A DNA stretch of 64,000 nucleotides from Podospora pseudoanserina (GCF_035222485.1 NW_026946672.1:62001-126000), one strand, 5' to 3'; counted from the stretch's first letter, positions 35,601 through 47,111 are shown. Numbers and translations are program-made. Notes: a model not told the origin generated them from the sequence alone.

Positions 35601-38381
35601 TATTTAAACGAAAATTTAAAAAAAAAATATATTAGGGAGTCTATATCGCTAATAGGATATCTTATATTCTTTATACCGAAGAAGGATAGTAACTTATAAT
35701 TATATATAAACTACCGTTAACTAAATAATAAAATAGTAAAAAATAATTATCCGTTACCGTTAATATTTAAATTATAAAGTTAATTAGTAAAAGTATAATA
35801 CTTTATATATTTAAATATATTTATTAAGTATATTTATATATAAATTAAAGAAGGAAATAAATAAAAAATAGCGTTTTATATACCTTATAATTGTTTCGAG
35901 TATCTCGTAATATTATTTAGGCTAACTAATACGCCCGCGACGTTTTAATCTTTTATAAACTATATAATATAAAAGTACTTCGATAAAATAGTAATATACT
36001 ATTTTAATAACGTTTTTATTTACTTATATACTTTAAAGAAATATAAGCGATATATATAAAAAATATTTAACGCGCTATATAAAACCGGACTTTTAATTAA
36101 TAAGGAAAAGAACGAGTTTTACGTATAAAAAATAGTATATTTAGAATATTTAATATTATTAAGTAAGGTTCGTATAGAATTAAAGAAAATTATAATAGTT
36201 AAGGATTAGCTTACGCTATAATTATAAATATATATTAAAGAATTTTTAAGGTTTACGAACTTCTATTAAATATTTATCCGGAGTTACGTAAGTATTATAA
36301 GGCTATTTAACTACTTAATTAAAAAGGACGTAAAGTTCCGGTAAAGGTAAAAAAAGAAGTAGGCCTTCTAGGAGCTAAAAGAAATTATTTTAAAGAACCT
36401 AGTATTTAAATTATTAAATACTAATCGACTATTCGAGGTCGAGGTAAATATATTAAATTATATAATCGGTAAATAATAAAGGTAGCGAAACGATAATAAT
36501 AAATTATATTTAATAGCTTTCTTTTCGAAGAAGTTTAAGGAAATACGTTAAAACTATTTAATTTATAATAAAGAACTATTTACTATTATCGAAGCGTTCG
36601 AAAAGTAAAAACTATACTTTAGCGATATTAAATATAAAGTATAAGTCTATACGGATTATAAAAATCTACGGTATTTTATTATTACGAAGGTCCTTAATAT
36701 ACGGTAAATATAATAATTAAAGTTCCTTTCGGAATTTAATTTTTAAATTAATTATAAAAAGGGATTAAAGAACGCTAAAGCCGATATATTTAACCGGCGA
36801 ACCGATTATTATAAAAATATATTTAAAGAATTACTATTATTATTTAAGAAAGCGCTAAATAATACTTTTAAGTATTTACTATAGCCGTAAATAGAATATT
36901 ACGTAATATATCGCGAGAAAGCTATTTTTAATAAATATTAAAGGAAATTAAGTAATAATATTATAAAGTAATATTAGTAGGAAAAACTAAAGCTATAAAG
37001 TATTTAAAAAGATAGTTAAGGAAAATTATAATATAAAAATCGAGCGTATATAAGGCTAGATAATAGGACGGTACTAATAATAAAAATTTATATATTAAAG
37101 CTCGGAGGATATATAAATATCGCTAAGATTATAGAAAAAATTAAATAGTACTTTAATTAATTAAAGATTAAAGGCGACGTTAAGGAAGCTATTTAGTTAT
37201 ATTATATATACGAGAGAACGAAGGTTATAAAGTATAAACCTTATAGGTTTCTGGAACTACTATTAATAGTAAAACGGTTATAAAATTTAATTACGATAAA
37301 CTTTATTATTAAATTACTAAAGTCTAAAAATACGGTAACCGACGTTAAATATAATAATATATTAACGGTAATCGATAAGCTTATTAAGTAAATATACTTT
37401 CTACTTTATAAGAAGACTTAATCGGTAAAATAATTAGCGGATATAGTACTATAGTATATTATATTAATATATATATAGCTAAAAGAGTTTATTATAAACT
37501 ACGATATTAAATTTATATCGAAGTTTTAAAGAGTATTAATAATAAAGCTAAAGGTAATAAATAAAGCGTTTTCGGCCTACAACTTTTAAATAAATAGTTA
37601 AACGGAACGGCTTAACTAAATTATAAAATAGTATTTACGGAATTATATTAATTTTAAGTAAGACGATTAGGTTAAACTATTATTTACGGTATAGCTAGTA
37701 TATAATATATCGCTAATTAAAACGATTAAAGTTATACCGTTCTTCGCGAATTTTAATTATAAAGTAAATCTATAGTAGGGACTTACGGTTAAAGTACTTA
37801 AGGCTAAGGTTAAGGTAAATAAAATATATATATTTTACGGTAAGCTTAAGTAAAAACTAAAGTTTATAAGGAAAAGGATACGGAAATACTATAATATTAA
37901 AAAGACTAAAGGACCTCGCTTTAAGGGAGGAAATATAGTAATTCTTTCTATATATAATTTATATATTAAAAGACCTAGTAAAAAGCTGGACTATAGGAAA
38001 GTAGGACTATTTAAGGTTAAAAGAAAGATATCGAAAATAATATTCGAATTAAAGCTACTTAGTACGATACGTTTACGGTTATATATTTTTTATATTTTAC
38101 TTTTAAAACCTATATTATATATAAGTAAAGCTAATATATAAGTAATAACGGAAAAAAAAGAAGAAAAGTATAATATAAAAGAGATACTAGATTTATAATT
38201 TAATAAAGGTTAATTTAAGTATTGAATTAATTAATTAAAATATCCGGCTATAAATAACTTATAAGAATTATAGGTATATTTTAATTACTTAAATAAATAA
38301 AAAGAATTTTATTAATAATATTTAAACCGGCTAAAACCTAAATAAATTTAGAAAAACCTTATTAGGTTTTTCTAAATCTAA
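32628..38381 (+). pseudogene. A2 gag-pol (relic)
   Basis: It is colinear on the plus strand with B2 gag-pol through gag, protease, RT, RNase H, integrase and chromodomain, with stops at short intervals from RIP. It is inactive. Confidence 0.8.
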
Positions 38382-38451
38382 AACTTTAATAAGAATCGAA
38401 CCTATACCTTTAACGTAATAGCTAATATATTATATATTATATTATAAAGTT
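38382..38451 (-). ncRNA. tRNA-like cloverleaf of A2 (strongly mutated)
   Basis: Seventy bases align with the other copies on the minus strand. The T-loop-like core (GTTCGATTCTT on the minus strand) and the acceptor ends AACTTTA and AAAGTT are recognisable, but most pairs are lost. It is 51 bp from the antisense stop at 38503-38505. Confidence 0.45.
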
Positions 38452-38502
38452 AAAAAATATAAAGAAAGCGAAATATAAATAATACTATATATCTTAATTA
38501 CT

Positions 38503-38970
38503 TTAAAAAATAGAAAGTACGCTACTAACGGTATTTAGCGCGGTTAGGAAGGAAAGACCGGTAATATTAAAGTTTAAAGGAAAGTCCGGAGGTTAGTTAA
38601 GGCCTAAGGAAGGATCTAGGAAAAAGAAGTTAGAAAAAGAAATAATAATAGAAGAAAGGATAATAAAAGTATCCGCTACCGGCGGGCTATACGGAATAGT
38701 AAGCCGTACGGAAAACTCCTTTTTTTCCTTCTTATAGAATCGAGATTTACGGTAAAAAGTAGCGAGGGCTCGAACCTTAAAAGCGCGCGATTACGCTTCG
38801 AGGTAAAAAAGTTTATTTAAAGTAACTTATTTCTCGGTATTTAAACGCTTTTTCTCCTTAATAAAAAAATAAATTACGGGATTAATAAAAGGGAGTAAAA
38901 TAGCCTAAATAAAGACTTACGGTTTATACTATAGATATTATAGTAAAAGTAACTCGATTTAATATATAAA
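38503..38970 (-). pseudogene. Antisense frame of A2 (relic)
   Basis: On the minus strand it keeps a charged helical region, then LDPSLGLN and SFLTAL, as in the A1 and B1 copies. The stop at 38503-38505 is in the same position relative to the tRNA-like block. The 5' limit is uncertain. Confidence 0.5.
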
Positions 38971-39243
38971 AAGTACCGGTCGTACCGAAAGGAAACTATA
39001 TATTAATAGCTATTTTCTTTATAATAAATATATTTAAGTATAATAAGGCCGAACTTTTTAAAAAAAAATATTTAATCGTAACGATAGTCGGTATGTATAT
39101 AGGTCGGTTTCTTTATATAGTTAAATATAATAACGATAGTAAAAGGGAGAAACTTATTAAGAAAATACGGAAAAGAAAGTAAGGAACGGAGATTATTTTA
39201 GAAATAAAGTCGCCGGAGCGTCGATTTAAGAGGAGGGGCATTA

Positions 39244-39694
39244 TATTATAGTTAACCTAACGGTAAACTATATAATATATAAAGCGTAGGACGTTCCTAA
39301 TTAATTATTAGGGAAGTTAGGAGATAACTAATTAGAGCCGGCCAAAAAGTACTATAGCGCTAAGACCTACGAGTAATCTATAAGACGTAAGATACTCGGG
39401 ATAATTAAAGGCATAGTATAATAAGTACTTTGCAGGATGTAATGTGCTAGGAGTAATCGAGGGCATAGTACGGCGAGTACTTTAGAGTCTTAAGGTTTAT
39501 ATATACGGAGGAACTAGCTAGTATAGATAGATAGTTCCGCAGTATATAATATAAGTTATAATCGTTAGTATTTAAACTATTATAATAAGAGATAAGCTAT
39601 TATTATATACTATTTAGCTGTACCGAACTAGGATTATTTAGAAGTGCCTTTAACTAGTATCCCTTTTAGAGGTTCTGGATAGAGGTTCGTCACA
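39244..39694 (+). repeat. A2 3' LTR
   Basis: A 451-bp LTR from TATTATAGTTAACC to GGTTCGTCACA. The U3 is strongly RIP-mutated; the last 30 bp are clean. Confidence 0.87.
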
Positions 39695-41420
39695 CCTACT
39701 TATAAATTAGAAAACCTTACTTAACTAATTACTACCTTCGGCAGTCTCGTGACCCCTATCCTTTGCTATTTAATAAAGTGTATAATGTGACGAACCTCTA
39801 TCTAGAACCTCTAAAAGGGATACTAGTTAAAGGCACTTCTAAACAATTCTAGTTCGGTATAGCTAAATAGTTTATAATAATAGCTTGTCTCTATTATAAT
39901 AATCTGAATACTAACGATTGTGACTTATATTATATACTGCGGAACTGTTTATCTATACTAGCTAGTTCCTCCGTATATATAGACCTCTATTCTTTAGGTA
40001 CCTCCGTACCTAGCTTACTACGCTTACTAGTAAGCCTAGTGATCCGTCCTAGCTTACTACGCTTACCAGTGAGCTAGGTGAGCCGGCTTATTTCTGCTAA
40101 GAGTGAGCGCCCTACTGTCCTGTAGGTCCGTCGTTTCCTTCCACCTGATTGGCCACTACGGCCGGCTGCAGTCTCTATCCTGCCTTACTATATAGTTAGT
40201 CTGTGACATATAATAATAGTAAATTTATCTTTCGTAAAATACTTATCCGCATCTATATCTGCTAAGTCCTATATTTGCCCTAATATTAAATCTAAAAGTT
40301 TAAAATTATTTAAGAATATACGCGCTTCTTCCCCTCTAATAACCCCCCTCCTATTAGCATTAAGCTTATTAAATACCTCGTTAAACCGCCTTTTATCTTC
40401 CGGCTTAACTAACTTTTGCCTCCTAATAAGATTTAATACCGTCCTAATTGGTTTCTATTAAGATAGCCTATATTATTTTAGTCTACCTACTACTAGATTC
40501 TTCTTAATATTTCTATAGGTAAATAAGATTATTCGAAAAAAAGATTCGCTTTTATACTAAAAAAATATCCTTTCCTTCCGACGTCGAGTTTATTAAAAAG
40601 CTAGTTCCGGCGTACTTATTAAATTAGATTTATTACGTAGGTAAACTATCCTTTAGTTAAATATCTTTATTTATTTTCGTTTACTTAGTATTAGATTTCA
40701 CCGAAGATTAGGTTTAGTAAGTTAAACTATTAAAAGAAAGGCATTACTTCGTTTCTAGTTATTACGTCGTTACCGTTTTAGTTTAGCGTTTCGAAGATAT
40801 TATCCTACTAGGAACTAGGACTATATAATAGTTCGCTAGTATATATTTTAGCAGCCTTTGTCTTTAGAGATACTTCGAGATCTTAATCTCTAGTTATTAA
40901 TAGCATTCCGCTAGCGAAAATATCTATTACCTCTTTTAAATCCGAACTAATATCGTGTATAGTTACCGAAACATAACTCGCACTATCCTTAAGATTTTTG
41001 ACAGCTAATAGCGCGACGGCGTTTAGTGCTATATGCAGTGTATCCTGGTAAGCCTTTAATAACTCCCGCAAGGTATTAACTTCGCCTTTAGTTCCATACG
41101 TTTACTGCACCCCCTTAGCGTACCATTTGCATTTAGCTAGCATCGTGCGTATTTTCTTAATAACATTCGAGCAGTTCCCGATTGTTAAAAGAGCCCGGTT
41201 ATAAATATCCTTAGGTATTACGCTATCGTTAATAACAGCCGTATCCTCTCTCAGCAACTCCAGCACGAGCTGAAGTTGCGCTAGCTCGCCTATCACGGCT
41301 AAAAGGTTAGACCTCGCATCTCGGGAACGCCGACAAAACGTAGCAATAGCCGCTATCGCTTTTCTAACGACGGTTACGAGCTTTAAAAGCGCAGTTGTGA
41401 TAGATGCCCGGGTTATTTTT
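39695..41420 (-). pseudogene. RIP-killed gene: Helo-like/STAND N-terminal region plus three EH domains
   Basis: The minus strand reads from about 41420 downwards. First comes LKLVTVVRKA, then ATFCRRSRDARSNLLAV, VIGELAQLQLVLELLRED and LRELLKAYQDTLHIALNAVA, the style of the Helo-like N-terminal domain of fungal STAND/NLR proteins. In the same frame two EF-hand/EH repeats follow (DNIFETLN-x-NGNDVITRNE near 40800; LFNKLDVGRKGYFF near 40580). After a frame change near 40445 comes the best EH domain (KPEDKRRFNEVFNKLNANRR, EEARIFLNNFKLLDLILGQI-x-DLADIDADKYFTKD). Stops lie where EH domains have W or Q. The family C solo LTR splits the third EH domain, which goes on past it at 39785-39700. EH domains bind NPF motifs in endocytic proteins. 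The start and the end beyond A2 are unknown. Confidence 0.7.
39786..40208 (-). repeat. Solo LTR, family C
   Basis: This 423-bp block runs TGTGACGAACC to GTCTGTGACA, flanked by TATAA on both sides (39781-39785 and 40209-40213). The first 190 bp or so match the U5 half of families A and B; the rest is a different U3. It sits in the third EH domain of the relic gene. Confidence 0.85.
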
Positions 41421-41787
41421 AGATTAGTAATTATAAAAAAAAAGCGTAATAAACGACTTTCTTTTTATAAAAAACACAAACTTAAAATTTAAGCCTTTAA
41501 CCTTAACCTAGCTAAGCCTAAACTAATTTAATCCTTACCGAATTTTTTAATCTAGCCACTGCCTTTAAATTCCTTTAGCCGCACCGCTAACTATTTTTCT
41601 TCCCCTTTTTTTATTTACCTTTATAACCTATTATCTACCACTAATAATAATTTCTACTCTTAACCCGAAACCTATCCTTACCCTTAAATAGAAATCTCTT
41701 AAAAAGGAAATTTAACTCTCCGATTACTCTAGGGTTAGGGTCCCACTCCTCTTTACCCTCGTTGCTATATAAACTTAGCCCCCTTTT
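41421..41787. other. AT-rich stretch upstream of the EH relic
   Basis: No gene was recognised. It may include the 5' end of the relic gene on the minus strand. The bases CTTTT (41783-41787) are the target duplication of the next solo LTR. Confidence 0.4.
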
Positions 41788-42191
41788 TGTCACGGTTCTG
41801 GAAGACAGTGGGGCCACGAGGGACCAATCAAGACTGGACCGCGCCGTCGAGCGGGGCTCACGGTCCAGAAGGGCAACGGACCAATAAGATGGGGACCGGG
41901 GACCGCGGTGGGGCTCACGGTCCACGGTCCGGCATCGGCCAATCAGGAGCGGACCGAGGACCGTCTGTAAGTCAACGGTCCACGGTCCACGGGTCTATAT
42001 ATACGGAGGAACTGGCCGGCGTAGATAGACAGTTCTGTAGTATGCAATACAAGTCACAATCGTTGGTATTCAGACTATTGTGATAGAGACAAGCCGTTGT
42101 TGTACACTATTTAGCTGTACCGGACCAGGATTGTTCAGAAGTGCCTTCAACCAGTGTCCCTTTCAGAGGTTCTGGATAGGGGTTCGTCACA
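41788..42191 (+). repeat. Solo LTR, family B, almost unmutated
   Basis: A 404-bp LTR, TGTCACGGTTCTGG to GGTTCGTCACA, with a perfect CTTTT duplication (41783-41787 and 42192-42196). It is full of CA and TG dinucleotides and therefore the best picture of the un-RIPed family B LTR. Frames across it in both directions are by-products of its GC-rich U3. Confidence 0.93.
41996..42003 (+). promoter_or_regulatory. Likely TATA box of the family B LTR
   Basis: TATATATA follows the U3 and is followed by CGGAGGAACTGGCC. The segment from here to the end of the LTR is shared by families A, B and C, as expected for TATA-R-U5. Transcription from it is inferred. Confidence 0.5.
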
Positions 42192-43888
42192 CTTTTGCAG
42201 CTCCACTCCCCCCTAAATTCTCTTTAATCGCAAAACGTTTAAAAATAGGAAATAAAGTCTGCCCTTTATACTTCGTTATATAGTCTCCTTATAGGCACTG
42301 CCTTTTTTCTCTTTAACTCCTTTCTGGAGGCTATTCTCTATATCTACGATTAATTATGCGCGCTTTAGTATATTGCTGAAATAGTAAGAAAACACATAAA
42401 CTAACCACACCACTACAAATATACCCTTAACAAGGTCTCTAAATAAACACACCTGCGTGACAGTAGCTCGCTCGCAGGCCGCACTCTACGTAGAATAAAA
42501 AAAGGACTCTATGGGCTCGCAGGCCACATAATAAGTACCTAATCGGCCTGATTAGAGGGCCAGAATTGTCTACACGCGTGCAAGGCACAAAATTATAGAG
42601 AAATAAAAGTCGATAATCCATCTAAAATAGAATATCCGAAGCAAACCGCTTATATATATAACCCCTGAACCCCCAAATCCTTTGAGAGCCCTATATTTTT
42701 ATTTAAACCCCTAGGCCTGTAGCCGCACCCTAAACCATTACTTATATATATTATCGTGAATTTAACCTTAACTTTAATAAATAGGTATGCGCTTAGGGGT
42801 AACTGCACACCGTGATTTTTTGTTATCTACCACTAAACTAAAGCGAAAGAAGCAGATTGCGAGGTTAACTTATTATTTTAATCTTCAAAAAATTACAGCT
42901 GGGAAATTAGCTGCTGCAAGAAAGCATAAAAGCTGTGCTATGCGCACTAGTTTCTCTAAAATGTTTACTATAAAGCGCGACGAAGCAGAGTAGCTACGTC
43001 TCTCCTATAGCTTATGTATATTTCTATATTATATTTTGCAGTAAAGTCGCATATTTTCTAAGAACCATTAACCTAGTGTTAAACAATATTAGCATCGATT
43101 ACTTTACGTTTAACATAAGAAAAAGTAAGCGGCTTTAGGACTAAAAGAAAATAAAGAGATTTATTTTGGTATTAAAAGCTATTTCCCTTCCCGACCACCC
43201 CTACCCAAGAGCTTTACTATAAAGGAACTATGCTTTGTTATTTAACAAACAGCGGCAGCCTCAGTATTATATTATCCTAAAATATCTCCCTAATCCCTAT
43301 AATAAAGCTAAAGTCGTTGCTAGTATACACGGCTCTCGAAAAGTTTATATCCGTGGGGTAATCGAAAGGAAGAAAATTAAGACCTAGCAAGGGTATGCTT
43401 GCCCTCGATAAAGGGTCCGCAATACTTAGCAGCTTTACGCTATTATCCGAAACCTCCTACGTAGGATAATCTATAGAACTAAGCATAAGAAGTAGGGAAT
43501 TTAGTATAATAAATGGCACAGAGAATTATTGCTGCTGCCTTTACTATACGCTATACTATATATCTGTAATTAACCCTTATGCCGCTGTGGCTGCTCCGTT
43601 AAAGAGTTTTGCCGAAATATAATAGGGTTTACGTTATCGGCGTATAGATTTAACGTAACGTTAATACTAACTACTAGTAATAAATTAAATTTAGCCGCTA
43701 TTACTCCTAAGTAATACCTCGTCTACTAGAGCTCCTGCAAAAAAAGTAATAATTTAGTTAGAAGTTTACGGAAAACATATTTTATTCGTTAAGGATAGTA
43801 GAGAATCCGAATATTATTTAATTAGTATAGCCGTTTAAGAATCCAGTAAGATACTATCGCCGACCGTACGGCGTTTGTCTAAAATAGC
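42192..43888. other. 1.7 kb without a recognised gene
   Basis: The sequence is AT-rich but less RIP-mutated than the elements. Around 42445-42530 a GCTCGCAGGCC motif occurs twice about 60 bp apart. A 68-codon frame at 42787-42993 on the plus strand is lysine-rich (FLLSTTKLKRKKQIARLTYY) and matches nothing I recognise. From about 43735 a plus-strand frame reads LEVYGKHILFVKDSRESEYY and reaches the family D solo LTR. Confidence 0.4.
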
Positions 43889-44685
43889 TGTTGTAATAGG
43901 TGCTATTGACGCCTGTAAATATAGGCTCAAATAGCTATCAGCGCAGTACACTGAGAGCGAAAAAGACTTTGACTGCAGCATTCGACAGTTGCCGTGGCAC
44001 TGAAGGAAGGAAGATTATAGGGGCGGCGCCCTGTAATATATAGAAGAGAATTACTGTAATATAGGCTTGTAAGGCACTGATAAGTGTGGTGAACTAGTAT
44101 ATTGATTGAACCTTGTAGACTAAAAAATACTATAGTGGATAGGGTGTGAGGCAGAGGTCTTATAGGCTATCGGCCTCTTATTTGCTCCCCGAGGGTGACT
44201 CCGTTCCTGGGCCTGAACGCGCGTTTCCCGGGCCCGAACGCCCGCTAAGTACGCTATCCAAATATAAGGTTAGGGGCTACGTTACAGGCTACGTTGCCGC
44301 TACCGTTTGACCACTGCAGGGCACGTTGCCGCTACCGTTTGACCACTGCAGGGCACCGGCCTTAGCGCTCGGTTTCCCGGGACCTCGGATTGCTTCCGGA
44401 GGCCGAGCCTCCGCTCCGGTAACCGCAGTCCCTAAACACTGCTGATTCAAGCCATCGTTTTGCCTCTGAGGCCCTATAATATACAGGGCTCAGATACACT
44501 GTAAAATCCACAAACAAAAGCTGTATTTTAACAATAGCTAACAGGCTATATTACTTATTTCCGAAATAATTTAGTATAAACTTCAAAATTAATATAAAAC
44601 TAAAGCGGTATTATCTTAAAGCTCCAGAAGCTAACTTCGTTACGAAGCCTCTACGGATATATTTAACGTGCCGCCTAACCCGGTA
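43735..44685 (+). pseudogene. Possible unknown coding relic split by a family D solo LTR
   Basis: A plus-strand frame from about 43735 (LEVYGKHILFVKDSRESEYY, ISIAV, SPTVRRLSKIA) meets the LTR at 43889. With the LTR and one ATAGC copy removed it continues in phase as NRLYYLFPK and YYLKAPEANFVTKPLRIYLT up to about 44685. Stops inside are TAG/TAA. I do not recognise the family. The minus strand is also fairly open near 44540-44880, so coding on this strand is only a suggestion. Confidence 0.3.
43889..44533 (+). repeat. Solo LTR, family D (copy 2)
   Basis: A 645-bp block from TGTTGTAATAGG to GTATTTTAACA with a perfect ATAGC duplication (43884-43888 and 44534-44538). It is the inverse of 136-768. 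A 32-bp unit is repeated in tandem at 44291-44322 and 44323-44354. It is only lightly mutated and GC-rich in its second half. No matching internal retrotransposon region is seen in the window. Confidence 0.88.
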
Positions 44686-44889
44686 ATAAATAGGAAATTA
44701 ATTATCGAGATCGAGATTATGGACTGCTATAGCTCCTCGATTAGGTTCGTAAGCTTAGTACTAGATCGAAGTATAGGTAGGAGCTTCGTAAGAAATTTTC
44801 TAAATCTAGCTCGAAAACGTGCTTAAAGTTCGGTAATAGTAGGTAGTTATATTAAGTAAAGTGCTTAATATAAGGGCCCTATAATTTAA

Positions 44890-45845
44890 GTTAGTTTTAT
44901 TATAGTAATTGCAAATTTAATATTATTATCGGTCTTTCTTGTACGTATTTAGTCCGATACTCTATTAGATTCTGAATTTAACGTGCAAAGATTTATCGGT
45001 AATAGTAACGGGCAGTTATTCTCCTCGAGCCGCAATCTAAATTAGGTACTATTTCGTATTAAATACTTTAGGTTTAACTATACAAAATATTACTAAGGTC
45101 GCTTCTTAAGCTCCTTAAAATATAGTATAACCTTAACGAAGAATACTAAGTCGCAATAAAGACTTATACTAGTAGTAATATCCCTGATTAGCCTATATAG
45201 GGAAAGGAGATTATATATTTTATTTATCTCCGAAGCTAAGATATTCTTTATAATTACTAGTAGTAGTAAAACCTGTACTATACTATAACATAGTTTTTAG
45301 AACTTTGGTATATATATATATTTCTCGACCGCTCTTGCTAACCTCTTTCCTCGGTATCTCTCTTATTCGCTACTCTGTATAGTAATACTAACGGCTAGTA
45401 AGACTTTATAGATATAAACGGGATAGTCGAGCAAACTTAAGTAAATACGATCCAAATCCCTATTGAATGCTAACTAGTCGAGGATTCCGTATACGCGGCC
45501 GTACCCCTGAAAGTACTTTATAATCTATACCTCGCATTCCTGGCATTCGGATAGTAGTAATCGAAGGCTAGCGCTGTCCGTCCTAAATAATAATTTAGAA
45601 ACATCGTTATGTATCTTAAGCTAAGCTTTAAGCTCGGCGAATGCCTTACGACTAGTATGGAATTCTGGTGAGTGGTCTAACATAGCCTTTAAAACTATTA
45701 TCTTATTACATGGAGCTAACTAATGGCTAAGGCCTATAACTCGAGTCTTAAAAGCAGTGCCCTTGTAGGCATTTCCTTTTGTGGGGCGAGCAGCATTATA
45801 TTTTTTAGCTGGTGATAGTGTGGTTGGTATTAACTCTGGCGTCTC
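44890..45845 (-). pseudogene. C-terminal part of a Zn(2)-Cys(6) transcription factor, RIP-mutated
   Basis: On the minus strand, directly beyond B4, the frame reads ELIPTTLSPAKKYNAARPTK, then KGTAFKTRVIGLSH, LDHSPEFHTSRKAFAELKA, LKIHNDVSKLLFRTDSAS, IIKYFQGYGRVYGILD, LAFNRDLDRIYLSLLDYPVY and KVLLAVSITIQSSE, then LARAVEKYI and LVFFVKVILYFKELKKRP. This matches the order of the fungal transcription factor middle homology region (Fungal_trans). Stops (TAG/TAA) sit at likely former Q or W codons. Removing B4 and one GTCTC joins the frame in phase to the zinc-cluster exon at 53309-53547. The reading below 44890 is uncertain. Confidence 0.7.
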
Positions 45846-46249
45846 TGTGACGAACCCCTATTTAGAACCTCTGAAAGGGATACTGGTTAAAGGCACTTCT
45901 AAATAATCCTGGTCCGGTATAGCTAAATAGTATATAATAACGGCTTATTTCTATTATAATAGTCTAAATACTAACGATTATAACTTATATTATATATTAT
46001 AGAATTATTTATTTATGCCGGCTAGTTCCTCCGTATATATAGACCCGTGGACCGTAAACCGTTAACTTATAGACGGTCTTCGGTCCGCTTTTAATTGGCC
46101 GATGCCGGACCGTGGACCGTGAGCCCTACCGCGGTCCCCGGTCCCTATCTTATTAGTTTATTACCCTTTTAGACCGTAAGCCTCGTTCGACGGCGCGGTT
46201 TAATCTTAATTAGTCCCTTATAGCCCTACTGTTTTCTAGAACCGTAATA
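45846..46249 (-). repeat. B4 3' LTR
   Basis: A 404-bp LTR from TGTGACGAACCCC to CTAGAACCGTAATA. The first 60 bp or so are light in RIP and the rest is mutated. Confidence 0.88.
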
Positions 46250-46489
46250 TAATATTCCCTCTCTAGGCCGAAGCCCTTACGGCCTAATCTTCTTCTACTA
46301 TTAATTATATTATAGGTTTTTCCTTCCCTTTTCTCTTTACCTTTATTATATTTAACTATATGCAAAAACGTTATTATAAAACTAAATAGGCCTTTACCTT
46401 TTCCTCCCAAATCTACCGCCGTAGTTTTACCGTAATACTATATTTTACCTATTTTACCGCCGAATTCCTTTATATTATAGTCTTTAGGT

Positions 46490-46990
46490 CCTTACGGTAC
46501 GCTAAATATATACGCCGTAAGATCCTATATAATAAATCTAATATTAATTCTGCCCGTAAGTAAATCTTCCTTTTTTTCCTATATTATAATTAACCGTTTT
46601 ATAGTAACCCGAACGATAGAAGAGTAGAATAGACTTAAGCGTAAAGAATAAAAATTTAAAGACTAACTCTCGTAATTAATTACCTAGCTTATCCGGGTAA
46701 AATAAATACGTTACTCTTTTCGCGTATATAAAAAACGCTTTTTCGCGCGGGATATCCTGGAGGAAAATACCTAAGTAGCGCAGTCTACCGCTACGGCGCC
46801 TCCTACTTCTTCGCCGGATACTCCTACGCGACTAGACGCCGCTTAGGATACCGTTCCGTAGTCTTTTTACGCCCTAGATCCTTCTTTAGGCCTAGGCTAG
46901 CCCTCCGACCTTTCCTTCGATTTTAGCGTAGCCGGTCCTTCCTTCCTAACCGCGCTAGGTACCGCTAATAGCGCGCCTTCTACTTCCTAA
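46490..46990 (+). pseudogene. Antisense frame of B4 (relic)
   Basis: It has the same layout as the B1 and B3 copies, ending SAPSTS with the stop at 46988-46990. It is opposite to gag-pol, with several RIP stops. Confidence 0.55.
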
Positions 46991-47041
46991 AGTACCTAAA
47001 GCGCGTAGTATTACTTATATTTAATCCCTTTTATACTTTTT

Positions 47042-47111
47042 AACCTCGTAATATAATATATAGTACGTCGATTACTACGTCGAAGGCGCGGGTTCGACTC
47101 CCGTCGAAGTT
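47042..47111 (+). ncRNA. tRNA-like cloverleaf of B4
   Basis: Acceptor AACCTCG/CGAAGTT (one mismatch), anticodon-like arm with loop TACTAC, and an intact T arm GCGGG/CCCGT with loop TTCGACT. It is 51 bp after the antisense stop. Confidence 0.62.

Larger units (their letters stand above)
32178..39694 (+). mobile_element. Ty3/gypsy chromovirus A2 (family A)
   Basis: A2 is uninterrupted, with LTRs at 32178-32627 and 39244-39694, 7517 bp in all. It reads on the plus strand: 5' LTR, gag-pol, tRNA-like block and antisense frame on the minus strand, 3' LTR. It is heavily RIP-mutated. Its immediate flanks (ATAAG left, CCTAC right) do not pair with each other. Its right end cuts the EH-domain relic that follows. 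Confidence 0.9.
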
